Positions 36,759 to 45,278 of a stretch of 64,000 bases of DNA are shown piece after piece. The DNA comes from Idiomarina piscisalsi (GTDB lineage Bacteria; Pseudomonadota; Gammaproteobacteria; Enterobacterales; Alteromonadaceae): contig NZ_PIQA01000003.1 of NCBI RefSeq assembly GCF_003987095.1, positions 186,001 through 250,000 of the forward strand, written 5' to 3'. The notes beneath the pieces are model-generated. The model was not told where the DNA came from. It did not search any database and worked only from the letters and a program-made list of their open reading frames with translations. How positions within the stretch are numbered: the first letter of the stretch is position 1; each line of letters begins with the position of its first letter. A program made the translations under genes and the position numbers.

Positions 36759-37310
36759 ATGGAAATTATCCTGTTGTTGTTTGTTGTAGTTCTTATTGCG
36801 GTCGCTGTTATTGCAAGCCGTATGTCGGAGAACTATGTGCCCTACCCTTATAAACTCAAAGACGTATCATTATGCACGGCCCAGGAAGACCAGTTTTTGA
36901 CACTTCTGGAAAAGTCTGTCGGTAATGAGTTTCGTATTTTCACAAAAGTACGCTTAAGCGACATTGTTACAGTTCGCTCTGGACTATCGGCTTCGGCACG
37001 CAAAGATGCCCAGCAAAAAGCCAGTCAACGAATTCTGGACTATGTTCTGTGTGATATCGACACTATGCAAGTGAAGGCAGCTATTGAGCTTGAACCGAAT
37101 CAGTCATCGTTGCAGCAACAAAAACGCAATTTGTTCCTGAAAAACACGCTAGCTGCAGCGGGATTACCCTTCCTTCGCTTTAAAGCCAAGCCAGGATACC
37201 GAGTTGCCGAATTACATGACTATATTCATGGAAAAATTCGCCAGGCTGAACATGTTCGAGCTGCAGTTCCGACCAATAAAGATAAGAATAACCAGCCAAT
37301 TGCCGCTTAA
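36759..37310 (+). CDS. DUF2726-family membrane-anchored protein
   Basis: A 183-residue protein with one N-terminal helix (IILLLFVVVLIAVAVIAS) and a cytosolic DUF2726 domain resembling nuclease-related (PD-D/E-x-K-like) folds: QFLTLLEKSVGNEFRIFTKVRLSDIV, RILDYVLCD, VKAAIELE and the terminal FLRFKAKPGY. The ATG at 36759 is chosen because GAGGTG lies five bases upstream; the frame is open from a GTG at 36753. The function is unknown. The next gene begins within 25 bases of the stop. Confidence 0.72.
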   Translation: MEIILLLFVVVLIAVAVIASRMSENYVPYPYKLKDVSLCTAQEDQFLTLLEKSVGNEFRIFTKVRLSDIVTVRSGLSASARKDAQQKASQRILDYVLCDIDTMQVKAAIELEPNQSSLQQQKRNLFLKNTLAAAGLPFLRFKAKPGYRVAELHDYIHGKIRQAEHVRAAVPTNKDKNNQPIAA

Positions 37311-37334
37311 GCCTTGCCGTGGCAATATGACGGC

Positions 37335-38291
37335 ATGACCGTCGAACTGTTTAAAGAATTACTATTTTCACCTTTTGGTCTCGCTCTGCTGGCTTTGTTG
37401 GCAGAGCGATGGTTCCCCTGGCCTGAGCAATGGCACCCTTTTGCCGTGTTGCGGCTAATGGCCGCCTACATGAGCGGCAAAGTGAACAAGCCAGACCGCC
37501 CTTCCAGCCAGCAAAAAATTGCCGGTTTTTTAGCATTACTAACTATGCTTTTACTGGTTCTATTACCCGCCGCTATCGTTTTCGCCGGCGCTGAAGTGTC
37601 TTTAGCCATAGGTTGGCTGATTCTTTTAGTCAGCCTGCGCCAGCAAACAGTCCGGCAAGCCACTCATCTGGCCGAACAGCATTTATCAAAAGGTCGCAAA
37701 AATGCGGCACGCGCTTGGTTAACGCGGGTTACCTGGCGCGATTGCGACTTACTTAGTGAACACGGTATTGCTAAAACCAGTATTGAGTTACGGGCGACTA
37801 GCATTCTAGAAAGTCGCTTTGCTCCCCTGGTATTCTGGTGTCTCGGCGGACCGTTAGCCGCCTTTGGTGTACGTGTTTTGGCCGAACTTAAAGAGGTTTG
37901 GCCCACCGCGCAGGCTCGCTATCGTAACTTTGGTCAGGCAACCGCTTGGTTGTACGCTATTACGCATTTTTTACCCTCATTTGCTCTGTCATTATTCGCT
38001 CGGGCAGTCGGGCTATTTCGTCGCAATACCCCGAAAATTGAACCACTCAAGCGTAACCCGGTGTTTCCGACAATATTGCTCAGCTGGCTACAAAGTTTCA
38101 GTTATTGTCATAAGGTGACTCTCGGCGGACCTATACAAGCCGCCGGAATTCGTATTAGTCGCCAGCGTTTTGGCGGCCGTCCGGCAGAGTTGTTACTGCC
38201 TCAAGCGGCTCGCTGGCAAAAGCTTTGGCAAGGTTTCTTCATTACTTGCCTGCTAATTGGACTTTTTACGTTGTTCATTTATCGACCCTGA
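37335..38291 (+). CDS. CbiB/CobD-like membrane protein (orphan)
   Basis: A 318-residue polytopic membrane protein. The segment GIAKTSIELRATSILESRFAP, then FWCLGGPLAAFGVRVLAEL, matches the central motif of CbiB/CobD adenosylcobinamide-phosphate synthases. The related protein AmpE shares this fold. No other cobalamin genes are near, so a B12 role is doubtful; annotation pipelines usually name it after CbiB. The ATG at 37335 is preferred over an in-frame TTG at 37314. Ribosome sites are weak, and it may be cotranscribed with the DUF2726 gene. Confidence 0.6.
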   Translation: MTVELFKELLFSPFGLALLALLAERWFPWPEQWHPFAVLRLMAAYMSGKVNKPDRPSSQQKIAGFLALLTMLLLVLLPAAIVFAGAEVSLAIGWLILLVSLRQQTVRQATHLAEQHLSKGRKNAARAWLTRVTWRDCDLLSEHGIAKTSIELRATSILESRFAPLVFWCLGGPLAAFGVRVLAELKEVWPTAQARYRNFGQATAWLYAITHFLPSFALSLFARAVGLFRRNTPKIEPLKRNPVFPTILLSWLQSFSYCHKVTLGGPIQAAGIRISRQRFGGRPAELLLPQAARWQKLWQGFFITCLLIGLFTLFIYRP

Positions 38292-38341
38292 CTGACTCAT
38301 CGGGTATACTACGCGCCCTAATAAGGCAACCATTTGAAATT

Positions 38342-39352
38342 ATGAAAACCATTGATGTAATCGGCATTGGCAATGCGCTGGTGGATCAGGAATTTGAAGT
38401 CACAGACGACTTCCTGCAAAAGCACAACCTTAAAAAAGGCATGATGGAGTTAATTGACGAAGACGCTCAAAATACTCTTATTGCCGAACTCTCTGAACTT
38501 GGCGAATTAAAAAAGCAGTGTGGTGGTGGCTCAGCCGCTAACTCTCTGGTTGCTTTTGCTCAGTTCGGCGGCAATGCTTACTACTGCTGCAAAGTCGCTG
38601 ACGACGAAGCAGGTATGTTCTATCGTCAGGATTTAGAGCAAGTCGGTATCGAAACCAGCCTTAAAAATCAGCAAAACCCTGGCACCACAGGCCGTTGCCT
38701 GGTTATGGTTACCCCTGACGCAGAACGCACCATGCGCACGCACTTGGGTATTACGGCTGACTTATCAACCACCGAAATCGATGATCACGCCATTGCTGCT
38801 GCCAACTACTTATACATTGAGGGATACCTGATTACATCAGATATTGCTCGCGGTGCTATTCAACATGCGAAGAAAGTTGCTCGCGAGAACAACACCAAGT
38901 TGGTAATGACCTGTTCAGACCCAGCTATGGTCAAGTTCTTCCGCGATGGCATTGACGAAATTCTAGACGGTGGTGTCGATTTAATGTTCTGTAACCGCGA
39001 GGAAGCCGAATTATTGACGGGGAAAGAAGATCCTCAAGCGGCATTGAGCGTATTACTAGACAAAGCTGACACCGTCGCCATTACGCTGGGCAAAGACGGC
39101 GCTATTATTGCCAACAAAGAACGCCAAGTTCATATACCCGGCGTTCCAGTTAAAGCAATAGATACCAACGGTGCCGGCGATATGTTTGCAGGTGCTATGC
39201 TGTATGGATTAACTCAGGGAATGTCTCTGGAGAACGCTGGGCGCTTAGCAAGTCATGCTGCCGCTAAACTGGTCACCGAGTTTGGTGCCCGCTTAGATAA
39301 AACGCGCCAACAGCAGTTAATTGAACGCGTTATGAACGCTGAAACTGCATAG
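38342..39352 (+). CDS. Adenosine kinase (PfkB family)
   Basis: A 336-residue ribokinase-fold sugar/nucleoside kinase with the PfkB signatures [18 protein letters not shown] and [16 protein letters not shown], where the Asp is the catalytic base, and [10 protein letters not shown]. It probably phosphorylates adenosine to AMP. The assignment rests on the SAH-hydrolase gene 32 bases downstream, which releases adenosine, plus resemblance to bacterial adenosine kinases. The ATG at 38342 is chosen (frame open to 38225). The pair clears SAH formed by SAM-dependent methyltransferases. Confidence 0.85.
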   Translation: MKTIDVIGIGNALVDQEFEVTDDFLQKHNLKKGMMELIDEDAQNTLIAELSELGELKKQCGGGSAANSLVAFAQFGGNAYYCCKVADDEAGMFYRQDLEQVGIETSLKNQQNPGTTGRCLVMVTPDAERTMRTHLGITADLSTTEIDDHAIAAANYLYIEGYLITSDIARGAIQHAKKVARENNTKLVMTCSDPAMVKFFRDGIDEILDGGVDLMFCNREEAELLTGKEDPQAALSVLLDKADTVAITLGKDGAIIANKERQVHIPGVPVKAIDTNGAGDMFAGAMLYGLTQGMSLENAGRLASHAAAKLVTEFGARLDKTRQQQLIERVMNAETA

Positions 39353-39384
39353 AATTCACGAAAATTACTGAAAAGAGAGTCGTT

Positions 39385-40764
39385 ATGAGTGTAGAAAATT
39401 CGCAAGACTACAAAGTCGCTGATATAAGCCTCGCAGAATGGGGCCGTAAAGAAATTGCTATTGCTGAGTCGGAAATGCCGGCGTTGATGACGATTCGTCG
39501 TAAATACGCAGCGAGCAAACCTTTAGCAGGCGCACGCATTATCGGCTGTATTCACATGACTATTCAGACGGCTGTGTTAATCGAAACACTGCTGGAGCTG
39601 GGCGCAGAGGTGCGTTGGTCTTCGTGCAATATTTTCTCTACTCAGGACCACGCTGCTGCCGCTATGGCTGCCGCTGGCGTACCTGTTTTCGCCTGGAAAG
39701 GTGAAACCGAAGAAGAGTATGAATGGTGTCTTAAGCAAACTTGTCATAAAGACGGCGAACTTTGGGATGCGAACATGATTCTGGACGACGGCGGCGACTT
39801 AACGCTGATGATCCACGACGAGTTCCCTCAAATGCTGGAAAAAATTCACGGCATTACCGAAGAAACCACCACCGGCGTTCACCGCCTGCTCGATATGCTG
39901 GAAAAGGGGACACTGCGAGTTCCCGCGATTAACGTGAATGACTCCGTTACTAAGTCTAAAAATGATAACAAATACGGTTGCCGCCATTCACTGAATGATG
40001 CTATCAAGCGCTCGACCGACCACCTATTGTCTGGTAAAAAAGCACTGGTTGTAGGTTATGGCGACGTAGGTAAAGGTTCTGCCGCAAGTCTGCGTCAGGA
40101 AGGCATGATTGTTAAAGTGAGTGAGATTGACCCAATTTGTGCTATGCAAGCGTGCATGGACGGCTTTGAAGTGGTTTCTCCTTACATTGACGGTAACAAC
40201 AAAGGTAACGGCGAGAACATTAACAAAGACTTGCTGGGCAATACCGACCTGATTGTCACCACAACCGGTAATATGGATGTGTGCGATCGTTATATGCTGG
40301 CTGCGCTTAAGCCTACGGCTCTGGTTTGTAACATTGGTCATTTCGATAACGAAATTGACACCGCCTTCATGCGAAAAAACTGGCGTTGGGAAGAAATAAA
40401 GCCACAAGTTCACAAAATCTACCGCTCAGACGATGACAGCGACTATCTCATTCTCTTGGCAGAAGGTCGTTTGGTGAACCTGGGTAACGCAACCGGCCAC
40501 CCAAGCCGCGTTATGGACGGCTCTTTCGCAAACCAAGTGCTGGCTCAAATTCACTTGTTCGAGCAGAAGTTCGCTGATATGGACATTAAGCAGCAGGAAG
40601 AGTACCTGCGCGTGGAAGTTCTGCCTAAGCAACTGGATGAAGAAGTCGCTCGCTACATGGTTCAGGGCTTTGGTGGTGTCATTACTCAGCTAACACCAGA
40701 GCAAGCCGACTACATTCACGTCGAGGTTGAGGGTCCATTCAAGACTGACGAGTATCGCTACTAA
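39385..40764 (+). CDS. ahcY: S-adenosylhomocysteine hydrolase
   Basis: A 459-residue NAD-dependent enzyme that splits SAH into adenosine and homocysteine. Key stretches: [48 protein letters not shown] (substrate and NAD contact), [15 protein letters not shown] (NAD-binding loop) and the C-terminal PFKTDEYRY. An AAAAGAGAG ribosome site lies upstream. It is coupled by a TAATG junction to the GNAT gene and follows adenosine kinase. No SAH riboswitch was recognised in the short spacer. Confidence 0.97.
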   Translation: MSVENSQDYKVADISLAEWGRKEIAIAESEMPALMTIRRKYAASKPLAGARIIGCIHMTIQTAVLIETLLELGAEVRWSSCNIFSTQDHAAAAMAAAGVPVFAWKGETEEEYEWCLKQTCHKDGELWDANMILDDGGDLTLMIHDEFPQMLEKIHGITEETTTGVHRLLDMLEKGTLRVPAINVNDSVTKSKNDNKYGCRHSLNDAIKRSTDHLLSGKKALVVGYGDVGKGSAASLRQEGMIVKVSEIDPICAMQACMDGFEVVSPYIDGNNKGNGENINKDLLGNTDLIVTTTGNMDVCDRYMLAALKPTALVCNIGHFDNEIDTAFMRKNWRWEEIKPQVHKIYRSDDDSDYLILLAEGRLVNLGNATGHPSRVMDGSFANQVLAQIHLFEQKFADMDIKQQEEYLRVEVLPKQLDEEVARYMVQGFGGVITQLTPEQADYIHVEVEGPFKTDEYRY

Positions 40765-41333
40765 TGAGCGAAGTCATATATCGTCAAATAACGGCTGCCG
40801 ATGAGGCGGCCGTTATTGATCTAGCCAACGAAGTTCATGGCGACAACTACTTATCGCCAGAGAGCTTTCAGCATTACTTACAAGCAGGTACCGTTGAAGA
40901 TGTGCAGTTGAACTGGCTGGCTCTGAAAGACGGACAAATGCTAGGTGTTCGCCTGACACTGGCGCCTGGTCAATGGCCCATAGATAGTTTTTGTACTCCA
41001 TCCGAGTGGCCTTTCCCCGCAGAAGAACTATGCTACTTTAAATGCGCTGCTGTCTCAGAAAAAGCACGCGGTTTAGGCATTGGTAAAACCTTACTGCAAC
41101 GCAGTATTGACAGCGCAAAAGAACTTGGCTGCAAAGGCGGTCTTGCACACATTTGGATGCAAAGCCCAAAAAACAGCGCCTACGAGTACTTCACGCGCTG
41201 CGGTGGCAAAATGATTAAACAGCACGAAAAACGCTGGTATAAAGCCTCAGTAGAAGACGGCTACTACTGCCCAGTGTGTGACGGCACCTGTTACTGCAAC
41301 GCCGGCGAAATGCTGCTGAAATTCGATACGTAA
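40764..41333 (+). CDS. GNAT-family N-acetyltransferase with Cys-rich C-terminus
   Basis: A 189-residue GNAT protein. The acetyl-CoA-binding loop is VSEKARGLGIGKTLLQRSID, followed by HIWMQSPKNSAYEYFTRCGG. The last 25 residues carry CPVCDGTCYCNAGEM, a cysteine cluster (C-x2-C-x3-C-x-C) suggesting a bound zinc ion or metal cluster, unusual for GNAT enzymes. It shares a TAATG junction with ahcY, so expression is coupled to SAH recycling. The acetyl acceptor is unknown. Confidence 0.78.
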   Translation: MSEVIYRQITAADEAAVIDLANEVHGDNYLSPESFQHYLQAGTVEDVQLNWLALKDGQMLGVRLTLAPGQWPIDSFCTPSEWPFPAEELCYFKCAAVSEKARGLGIGKTLLQRSIDSAKELGCKGGLAHIWMQSPKNSAYEYFTRCGGKMIKQHEKRWYKASVEDGYYCPVCDGTCYCNAGEMLLKFDT

Positions 41334-41361
41334 GGCTCCGAACAGCGAGCGCTGAGGTTGC

Positions 41362-41533
41362 AAGGGGCTGGGACAGACTGCTCACTTGTTTCGCTTGAGC
41401 ATTGAAGGCTTTTGTGGCGGAGACGCAACGAGCTCATCCATGAGGGCTTGACGAAGGCCATCCATGGCCTTCGACACTCCACCACAAAAACCTTCAATAC
41501 TCGTAACGCTCACAAGTGAACAACCTGCCCCTT
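41362..41533. repeat. Family-B palindromic element, copy B2
   Basis: A ~172-bp element after the GNAT gene. The arms pair as AAGGGGC/GCCCCTT at the ends, CTCACTTG/CAAGTGA, and GAAGGcTTTTGTGGcGGAG with CTCCaCCACAAAAACCTTC. The core hairpins are centred on CTCATccATGAG and GAAGGCCATccATGGCCTTC. It is inverted relative to B3. Confidence 0.85.
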
Positions 41534-41584
41534 ATGCTTCTCCATAACAGCTAAGTTTGCTTTTATCTGAGGCGTGAGATAGTT

Positions 41585-41709
41585 GAGCGCACCCGACGGT
41601 TACATAGGACTATTGTGGAGGTGTGCAGCGCCATGGATGGCGCTGCTCAAGCCCTACAAGGACGTATTCACGGGCGTCCTCCATAATAGTCCTTGTAACC
41701 TCAGCGCTC
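41585..41709. repeat. Family-A palindromic element, copy A2
   Basis: A ~125-bp element directly upstream of the FAD-oxidoreductase gene. Arms AGGACTATTgTGGAGG / CCTCCATAATAGTCCT, extended by GGTTAC/GTAACC and GAGCGC/GCGCTC. The core hairpin is GCAGCGCCATggATGGCGCTGC. It is oriented opposite to A3. Its right end also pairs with AGCGCTGAGGTTGCAAGG at 41348-41365, outside B2. Confidence 0.85.
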
Positions 41710-41741
41710 ACTACCTTCTTCCTCTGCTATAGGTGGTGATT

Positions 41742-43061
41742 ATGTATGATCCTTTGGTTAATGCGCCTCCGGGGCCTCATGATGCGCCTGGAGCTAGTTA
41801 TTGGCAGCTGCATACTCAGGCTGAATTTCCGCAATGCACTGATACTCCAGAGGATGTGGACTTTGCGGTAATTGGCGGCGGTTATACGGGTCTTAACGCG
41901 GCTCGGACGTTGGCTGAAAACGGACATTCTGTTGCTGTCTTTGAAGCAAATAACCTGGCTTGGGGCTGTTCATCACGCAATGCTGGCTTTGTCATGAAAA
42001 GTACGGGCAGGCTAGGACTTTCAGCTTGGGCTGAGCGTTTTGGTGAGGACGTTGCTAAGGGTATAGCCCAAGAGCATGGGTTAGGTTTGAGGCTTATTGA
42101 AAAAACCATTGAAGAGTGTCCTGAGCATTGCCAACGTCAAAGCGGCGGCTATATAAAAGTTGCTCATAAGCTAGCGTCAGTAACCCCCTTACAACAGCAA
42201 TACGACAGTCTTAGACAATTTGAACAACCTGTTGAGTGGTTAGATAACAGCGCTTTAAGTCAAGTTATCGATAGTCCTCAAGCGCACGCAGCCCTTCGCT
42301 TTACTGACTGTTTTGCCGTTAACCCATTATTACTAGCCGCAGCAACAGCCCGCCGAGCCGCTAAAGCCGGAGCGCAACTAGTTGAACACTGCCCGGTCAC
42401 TTCAGCGGCTTCTTTAGGTAAAAAAGGCGTTTATCTGGAAACAGCCAAAGGCAATGTACGGGCTCGTAAGCTATTAGTTTGTTCGAATGGCTATACATCC
42501 CAACAATTACTTCCCAAGCTCGCTAGCTGCTCTTTACCCGTACTTTCAAGCATTATAACCACACCACCGTTGTCACAAGAGCAGGCTGATAGTATTCGCT
42601 TGTCGCCAGAGTATGCCATCATGGATACACGGATTCTGAAGTATTACTTCCGCCTACTGCCTGACAACCGTTTATTATTTGGCGGTAGAGGAGCAATTCA
42701 GGGAAAAAATGCTGAAGACCCAGTCTTCGCCAAGCGATTGTTAAAAGCAATGCACCAAACATTCCCTCAGCTAAAAGGGATTACCCAATGGGACAACTTT
42801 TGGAGCGGCTGGGTCAGCGTATCACTTGACGATTACCCTCGCGTCGGCAAATTCAGCGACAACATATACGCCAGCATGGGGTACTGCGGCGCCGGTGTTA
42901 GTTTCAGCGCATTAGCCGGCCAACGGTTAGCCGAATGCGCCATGGGAGCAGCTCTACCCAAACTACCCTATTATCAGTCGCAACTAAAACCATTCCCCCT
43001 CCCCAAATTCCGCCGGTTAGCCCAATGGCTCTATTACCATTACGGCCGCCTACTCGACTGA
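41742..43061 (+). CDS. FAD-dependent amine oxidoreductase (DAO family, PuuB-like)
   Basis: A 439-residue flavoprotein with the FAD-binding motif VDFAVIGGGYTGLNAARTLAE and the glutamylputrescine-oxidase-type segments WGCSSRNAGFVMKSTGR, FGGRGAIQGKN and SVSLDDYPRVGKFSDNIYASMGYCGAGVSF. Such enzymes oxidise gamma-glutamyl-polyamines or related amines. No other polyamine genes are adjacent. The ATG at 41742 has AGGTGG five bases upstream. The gene is an island between mirrored palindromic elements B2-A2 on the left and A3-B3 on the right, suggesting it may have moved as a unit (inference). Confidence 0.82.
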   Translation: MYDPLVNAPPGPHDAPGASYWQLHTQAEFPQCTDTPEDVDFAVIGGGYTGLNAARTLAENGHSVAVFEANNLAWGCSSRNAGFVMKSTGRLGLSAWAERFGEDVAKGIAQEHGLGLRLIEKTIEECPEHCQRQSGGYIKVAHKLASVTPLQQQYDSLRQFEQPVEWLDNSALSQVIDSPQAHAALRFTDCFAVNPLLLAAATARRAAKAGAQLVEHCPVTSAASLGKKGVYLETAKGNVRARKLLVCSNGYTSQQLLPKLASCSLPVLSSIITTPPLSQEQADSIRLSPEYAIMDTRILKYYFRLLPDNRLLFGGRGAIQGKNAEDPVFAKRLLKAMHQTFPQLKGITQWDNFWSGWVSVSLDDYPRVGKFSDNIYASMGYCGAGVSFSALAGQRLAECAMGAALPKLPYYQSQLKPFPLPKFRRLAQWLYYHYGRLLD

Positions 43062-43071
43062 AGGTGAGGGT

Positions 43072-43216
43072 GGCAGATAGAGAGCGCTGAGGCTATAGGG
43101 GCTACTATGGAGGACGCCCGTGAATACATCCTTGTAGGGCTTGGGCAGCGCCATCCATGGCGCTGCACACCTCCATAGCAGCCCACTCTAACCGTCGGGC
43201 GCGCGCTCTATCCGCC
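43072..43216. repeat. Family-A palindromic element, copy A3
   Basis: A ~145-bp element just after the FAD-oxidoreductase stop. Arms GGGGCTaCTATGGAGG / CCTCCATAGcAGCCC, outer GGCAGATAGAG / CTCTATCCGCC and GAGCGC / GCGCTC. The core is the reverse complement of that in A2. Confidence 0.85.
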
Positions 43217-43231
43217 ATCTCCCCCGTATAA

Positions 43232-43393
43232 AGGGCAGGCTAGTCGCTTGCAAGCGTTACAAGTGTTGAGTCCTTCTGTGGCGGAGTGTCGAAGGCCATG
43301 GATGGCCTTCGTCAAGCCCTCATGGATGAGCTCGTCGCGTCTCCGCCACAGAAGGACTCAATGCTCAAGCGAAGCAAGTGAGTAGCCTGCCCT
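43232..43393. repeat. Family-B palindromic element, copy B3
   Basis: A ~162-bp element with perfect terminal arms AGGGCAGGCTA / TAGCCTGCCCT (11 bp). Then follow GAGTCCTTCTGTGGCGGAG / CTCCGCCACAGAAGGACTC (19 bp, perfect) and the two core hairpins. It ends 5 bases before the ABC permease stop codon. It is inverted relative to B2. Confidence 0.88.
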
Positions 43394-43397
43394 GGAG

Positions 43398-44543
43398 CTA
43401 CAGGCCGAAGACTATTTTCTCGCTTTTGAGGAGGCGAGCTATGTATTTTATGAGCAATAAAGCGGCGACTAAGGTAGCTATTGCGCTTATCACTGTTCCC
43501 ATGACGTTAATAGACTCTCCGCGAATCAGTGACAGAAAAGCCTGATGTTGCCCGGTAAGAGGCAAGTAATAGAGTATTGGGTTTTTAAGCCTTGCAAACT
43601 CGACACCGAAAGAAGCGGCCATGGGAATGATCAGCAAAAAGCTGATATAGGTTTGTGCTTCCTTGAAGTTCTTTGCCCTGAACGAGACAAACAATTGCAG
43701 TGCGGTTGCGAACACGGCCAGCGGTACGAGCAGCAGGAACATAAGCAGCATCATGCCCACACTAAAATTCACATTCATGCCTATTTCGTGAAGTGGCACA
43801 TAAGCAAAAATAATAGGAATAATAATCAGCGACAGCGCGGCACCAAATAGCGAGAAGGTAGAGGCTGTCAGAGCCTTTCCTGTCACTATATCCCAGGTGC
43901 TTAATGGCTGGCTCAACAAGAACTCAAGTGAGTTTCGCTCTCGCTCACCGGCACTAATATCAATAGCCACGTTCATGCCTGACCAAAACACTGACAGAAT
44001 AATAAACACCAAAACAGAGCCCATAATCAGCGCCGCTTTCGAGCCCTTTGTGGCAACATCCTGCTTTTGCAACTGAATAGGCTGCACAACGCGTGGGTCA
44101 ACTCCACGAAGAATGAGCCTATAACTGGCAATTTGACTGCTATAGGCTTGTACCGCCTTTTCGACACGCTTGATATCAGTTTGCTGCTTTTGAGAAGACC
44201 AATCTGCATTTAATGCAACTTCAACAGGCTCAGCGTCAGCAATTTTGGTGGACCAGCTTTCTGGCAAACGCAATATAATTGGGGTTTCGTTTTCTGACCA
44301 ATCACCCTGCTTTTCAACAATCCCGTTTTCATTCAAAAACTCAACAAATTGCGGTGCATGCTCTTTACCTTCTATCTCAATACCAACATCAGCTTGATCA
44401 GTCAGCTGTGAAATTAGAAAGAAAAATGCGACCGCCATAAGCATGGGACCAAAAAAAGCGTAAGACATTGCCGCAAACACTGATCGTTTATCGCGTATTG
44501 CATCGCGGAACTCTTTTTTCCATACGGTAACTAATGCACTCAT
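43398..44543 (-). CDS. ABC-2 type permease (NatB-like)
   Basis: A 381-residue membrane protein: one N-terminal helix (SYAFFGPMLMAVAFFFLI), a ~120-residue external domain, then five or so helices with the ABC-2 motif WSGMNVAIDISAGERERNSLEFLLSQPLS. This arrangement fits the NatB-type sodium or drug exporters. It overlaps the ATPase gene by one base, so the two form one exporter. The transported substrate is not known. Confidence 0.82.
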   Translation of the reverse strand: MSALVTVWKKEFRDAIRDKRSVFAAMSYAFFGPMLMAVAFFFLISQLTDQADVGIEIEGKEHAPQFVEFLNENGIVEKQGDWSENETPIILRLPESWSTKIADAEPVEVALNADWSSQKQQTDIKRVEKAVQAYSSQIASYRLILRGVDPRVVQPIQLQKQDVATKGSKAALIMGSVLVFIILSVFWSGMNVAIDISAGERERNSLEFLLSQPLSTWDIVTGKALTASTFSLFGAALSLIIIPIIFAYVPLHEIGMNVNFSVGMMLLMFLLLVPLAVFATALQLFVSFRAKNFKEAQTYISFLLIIPMAASFGVEFARLKNPILYYLPLTGQHQAFLSLIRGESINVMGTVISAIATLVAALLLIKYIARLLKSEKIVFGL

Positions 44544-45277
44544 TACGCCGCAATTCCTTCATCCGTTCCGATAATTTTAACGAAAGCATCTTCGAGCTGC
44601 TCTTCACCTGTCATCTGACACAGCTCTTCCGGTGTGCCTTCTGCCGCCACTTTTCCAGCGGCCATCACAACAACACGATCACACAGTGCAGCGACTTCTT
44701 GCATAACGTGACTGGAGAATAATATACAGGTTCCCTGTGCCCGTTGTTCTCTAAGCACATCGCGCAAAATGCGAGTACTCATAACATCCAGACCACGGCT
44801 TGGTTCATCCAAAATAAGGTGTTTAGGGCTGTGTACCAAAGCCTGAGCCAATGCCACTTTCATGCGTTGCCCTTGAGAAAAACCACCTGTACGGCGGTCA
44901 GCCAACTCTTCAATATCCAGCTTTTTAATTACTTGAGATACGGCTTCTTTTTGAGCGCTGCCGCTTAATCCATGCAACTCAGCAAAGTAAGCTACCTGCT
45001 CACGCACAGTCAAACGCTCATAAAGTCCAAACTTGTCTGGAAAAATACCTAAATTCTTACGCGCTCCCATAGGGTTCACGTTAGCATCAACGCCCTCGAT
45101 TTCCGCCTTACCCTCATCTGCTTGCAGCAACCCATAAATAATTCGAAGGCAAGTGGTTTTTCCTGCGCCGTTGGGGCCCAGAAGTCCGGTGATTTCACCG
45201 TCTTTTGCCTGAAAGCTCAGCGAGTTTAAGGCCTGCACACTCTTAAAAGTTTTACTCAGTTTATCGACATTAATCAT
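44543..45277 (-). CDS. ABC transporter ATP-binding protein (NatA-like)
   Basis: A 244-residue ATPase with Walker A GPNGAGKTT, signature FSQGQRMKVALAQAL, Walker B LILDEPSRGLD and the H-loop in LFSSHVMQEV. The start at 45277 (MINVDKLSKTFKSVQALN) lies one base after the S33 peptidase stop; an upstream ATG at 45293-45295 would add six residues. Together with the downstream permease it forms a two-component exporter resembling NatAB. Probably cotranscribed with the upstream peptidase gene. Confidence 0.88.
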   Translation of the reverse strand: MINVDKLSKTFKSVQALNSLSFQAKDGEITGLLGPNGAGKTTCLRIIYGLLQADEGKAEIEGVDANVNPMGARKNLGIFPDKFGLYERLTVREQVAYFAELHGLSGSAQKEAVSQVIKKLDIEELADRRTGGFSQGQRMKVALAQALVHSPKHLILDEPSRGLDVMSTRILRDVLREQRAQGTCILFSSHVMQEVAALCDRVVVMAAGKVAAEGTPEELCQMTGEEQLEDAFVKIIGTDEGIAA

Positions 45278-45278
45278 A

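Noticed and set aside
39353..39384. SAH riboswitch upstream of ahcY
   Set aside because: Only 32 bases separate the genes; too short for the riboswitch and no matching conserved core.
41334..43400. attC or integron-like cassette array
   Set aside because: The elements are hairpin-forming and flank a gene, but there is no integrase, no attC core-site sequence and no array of consecutive cassettes.
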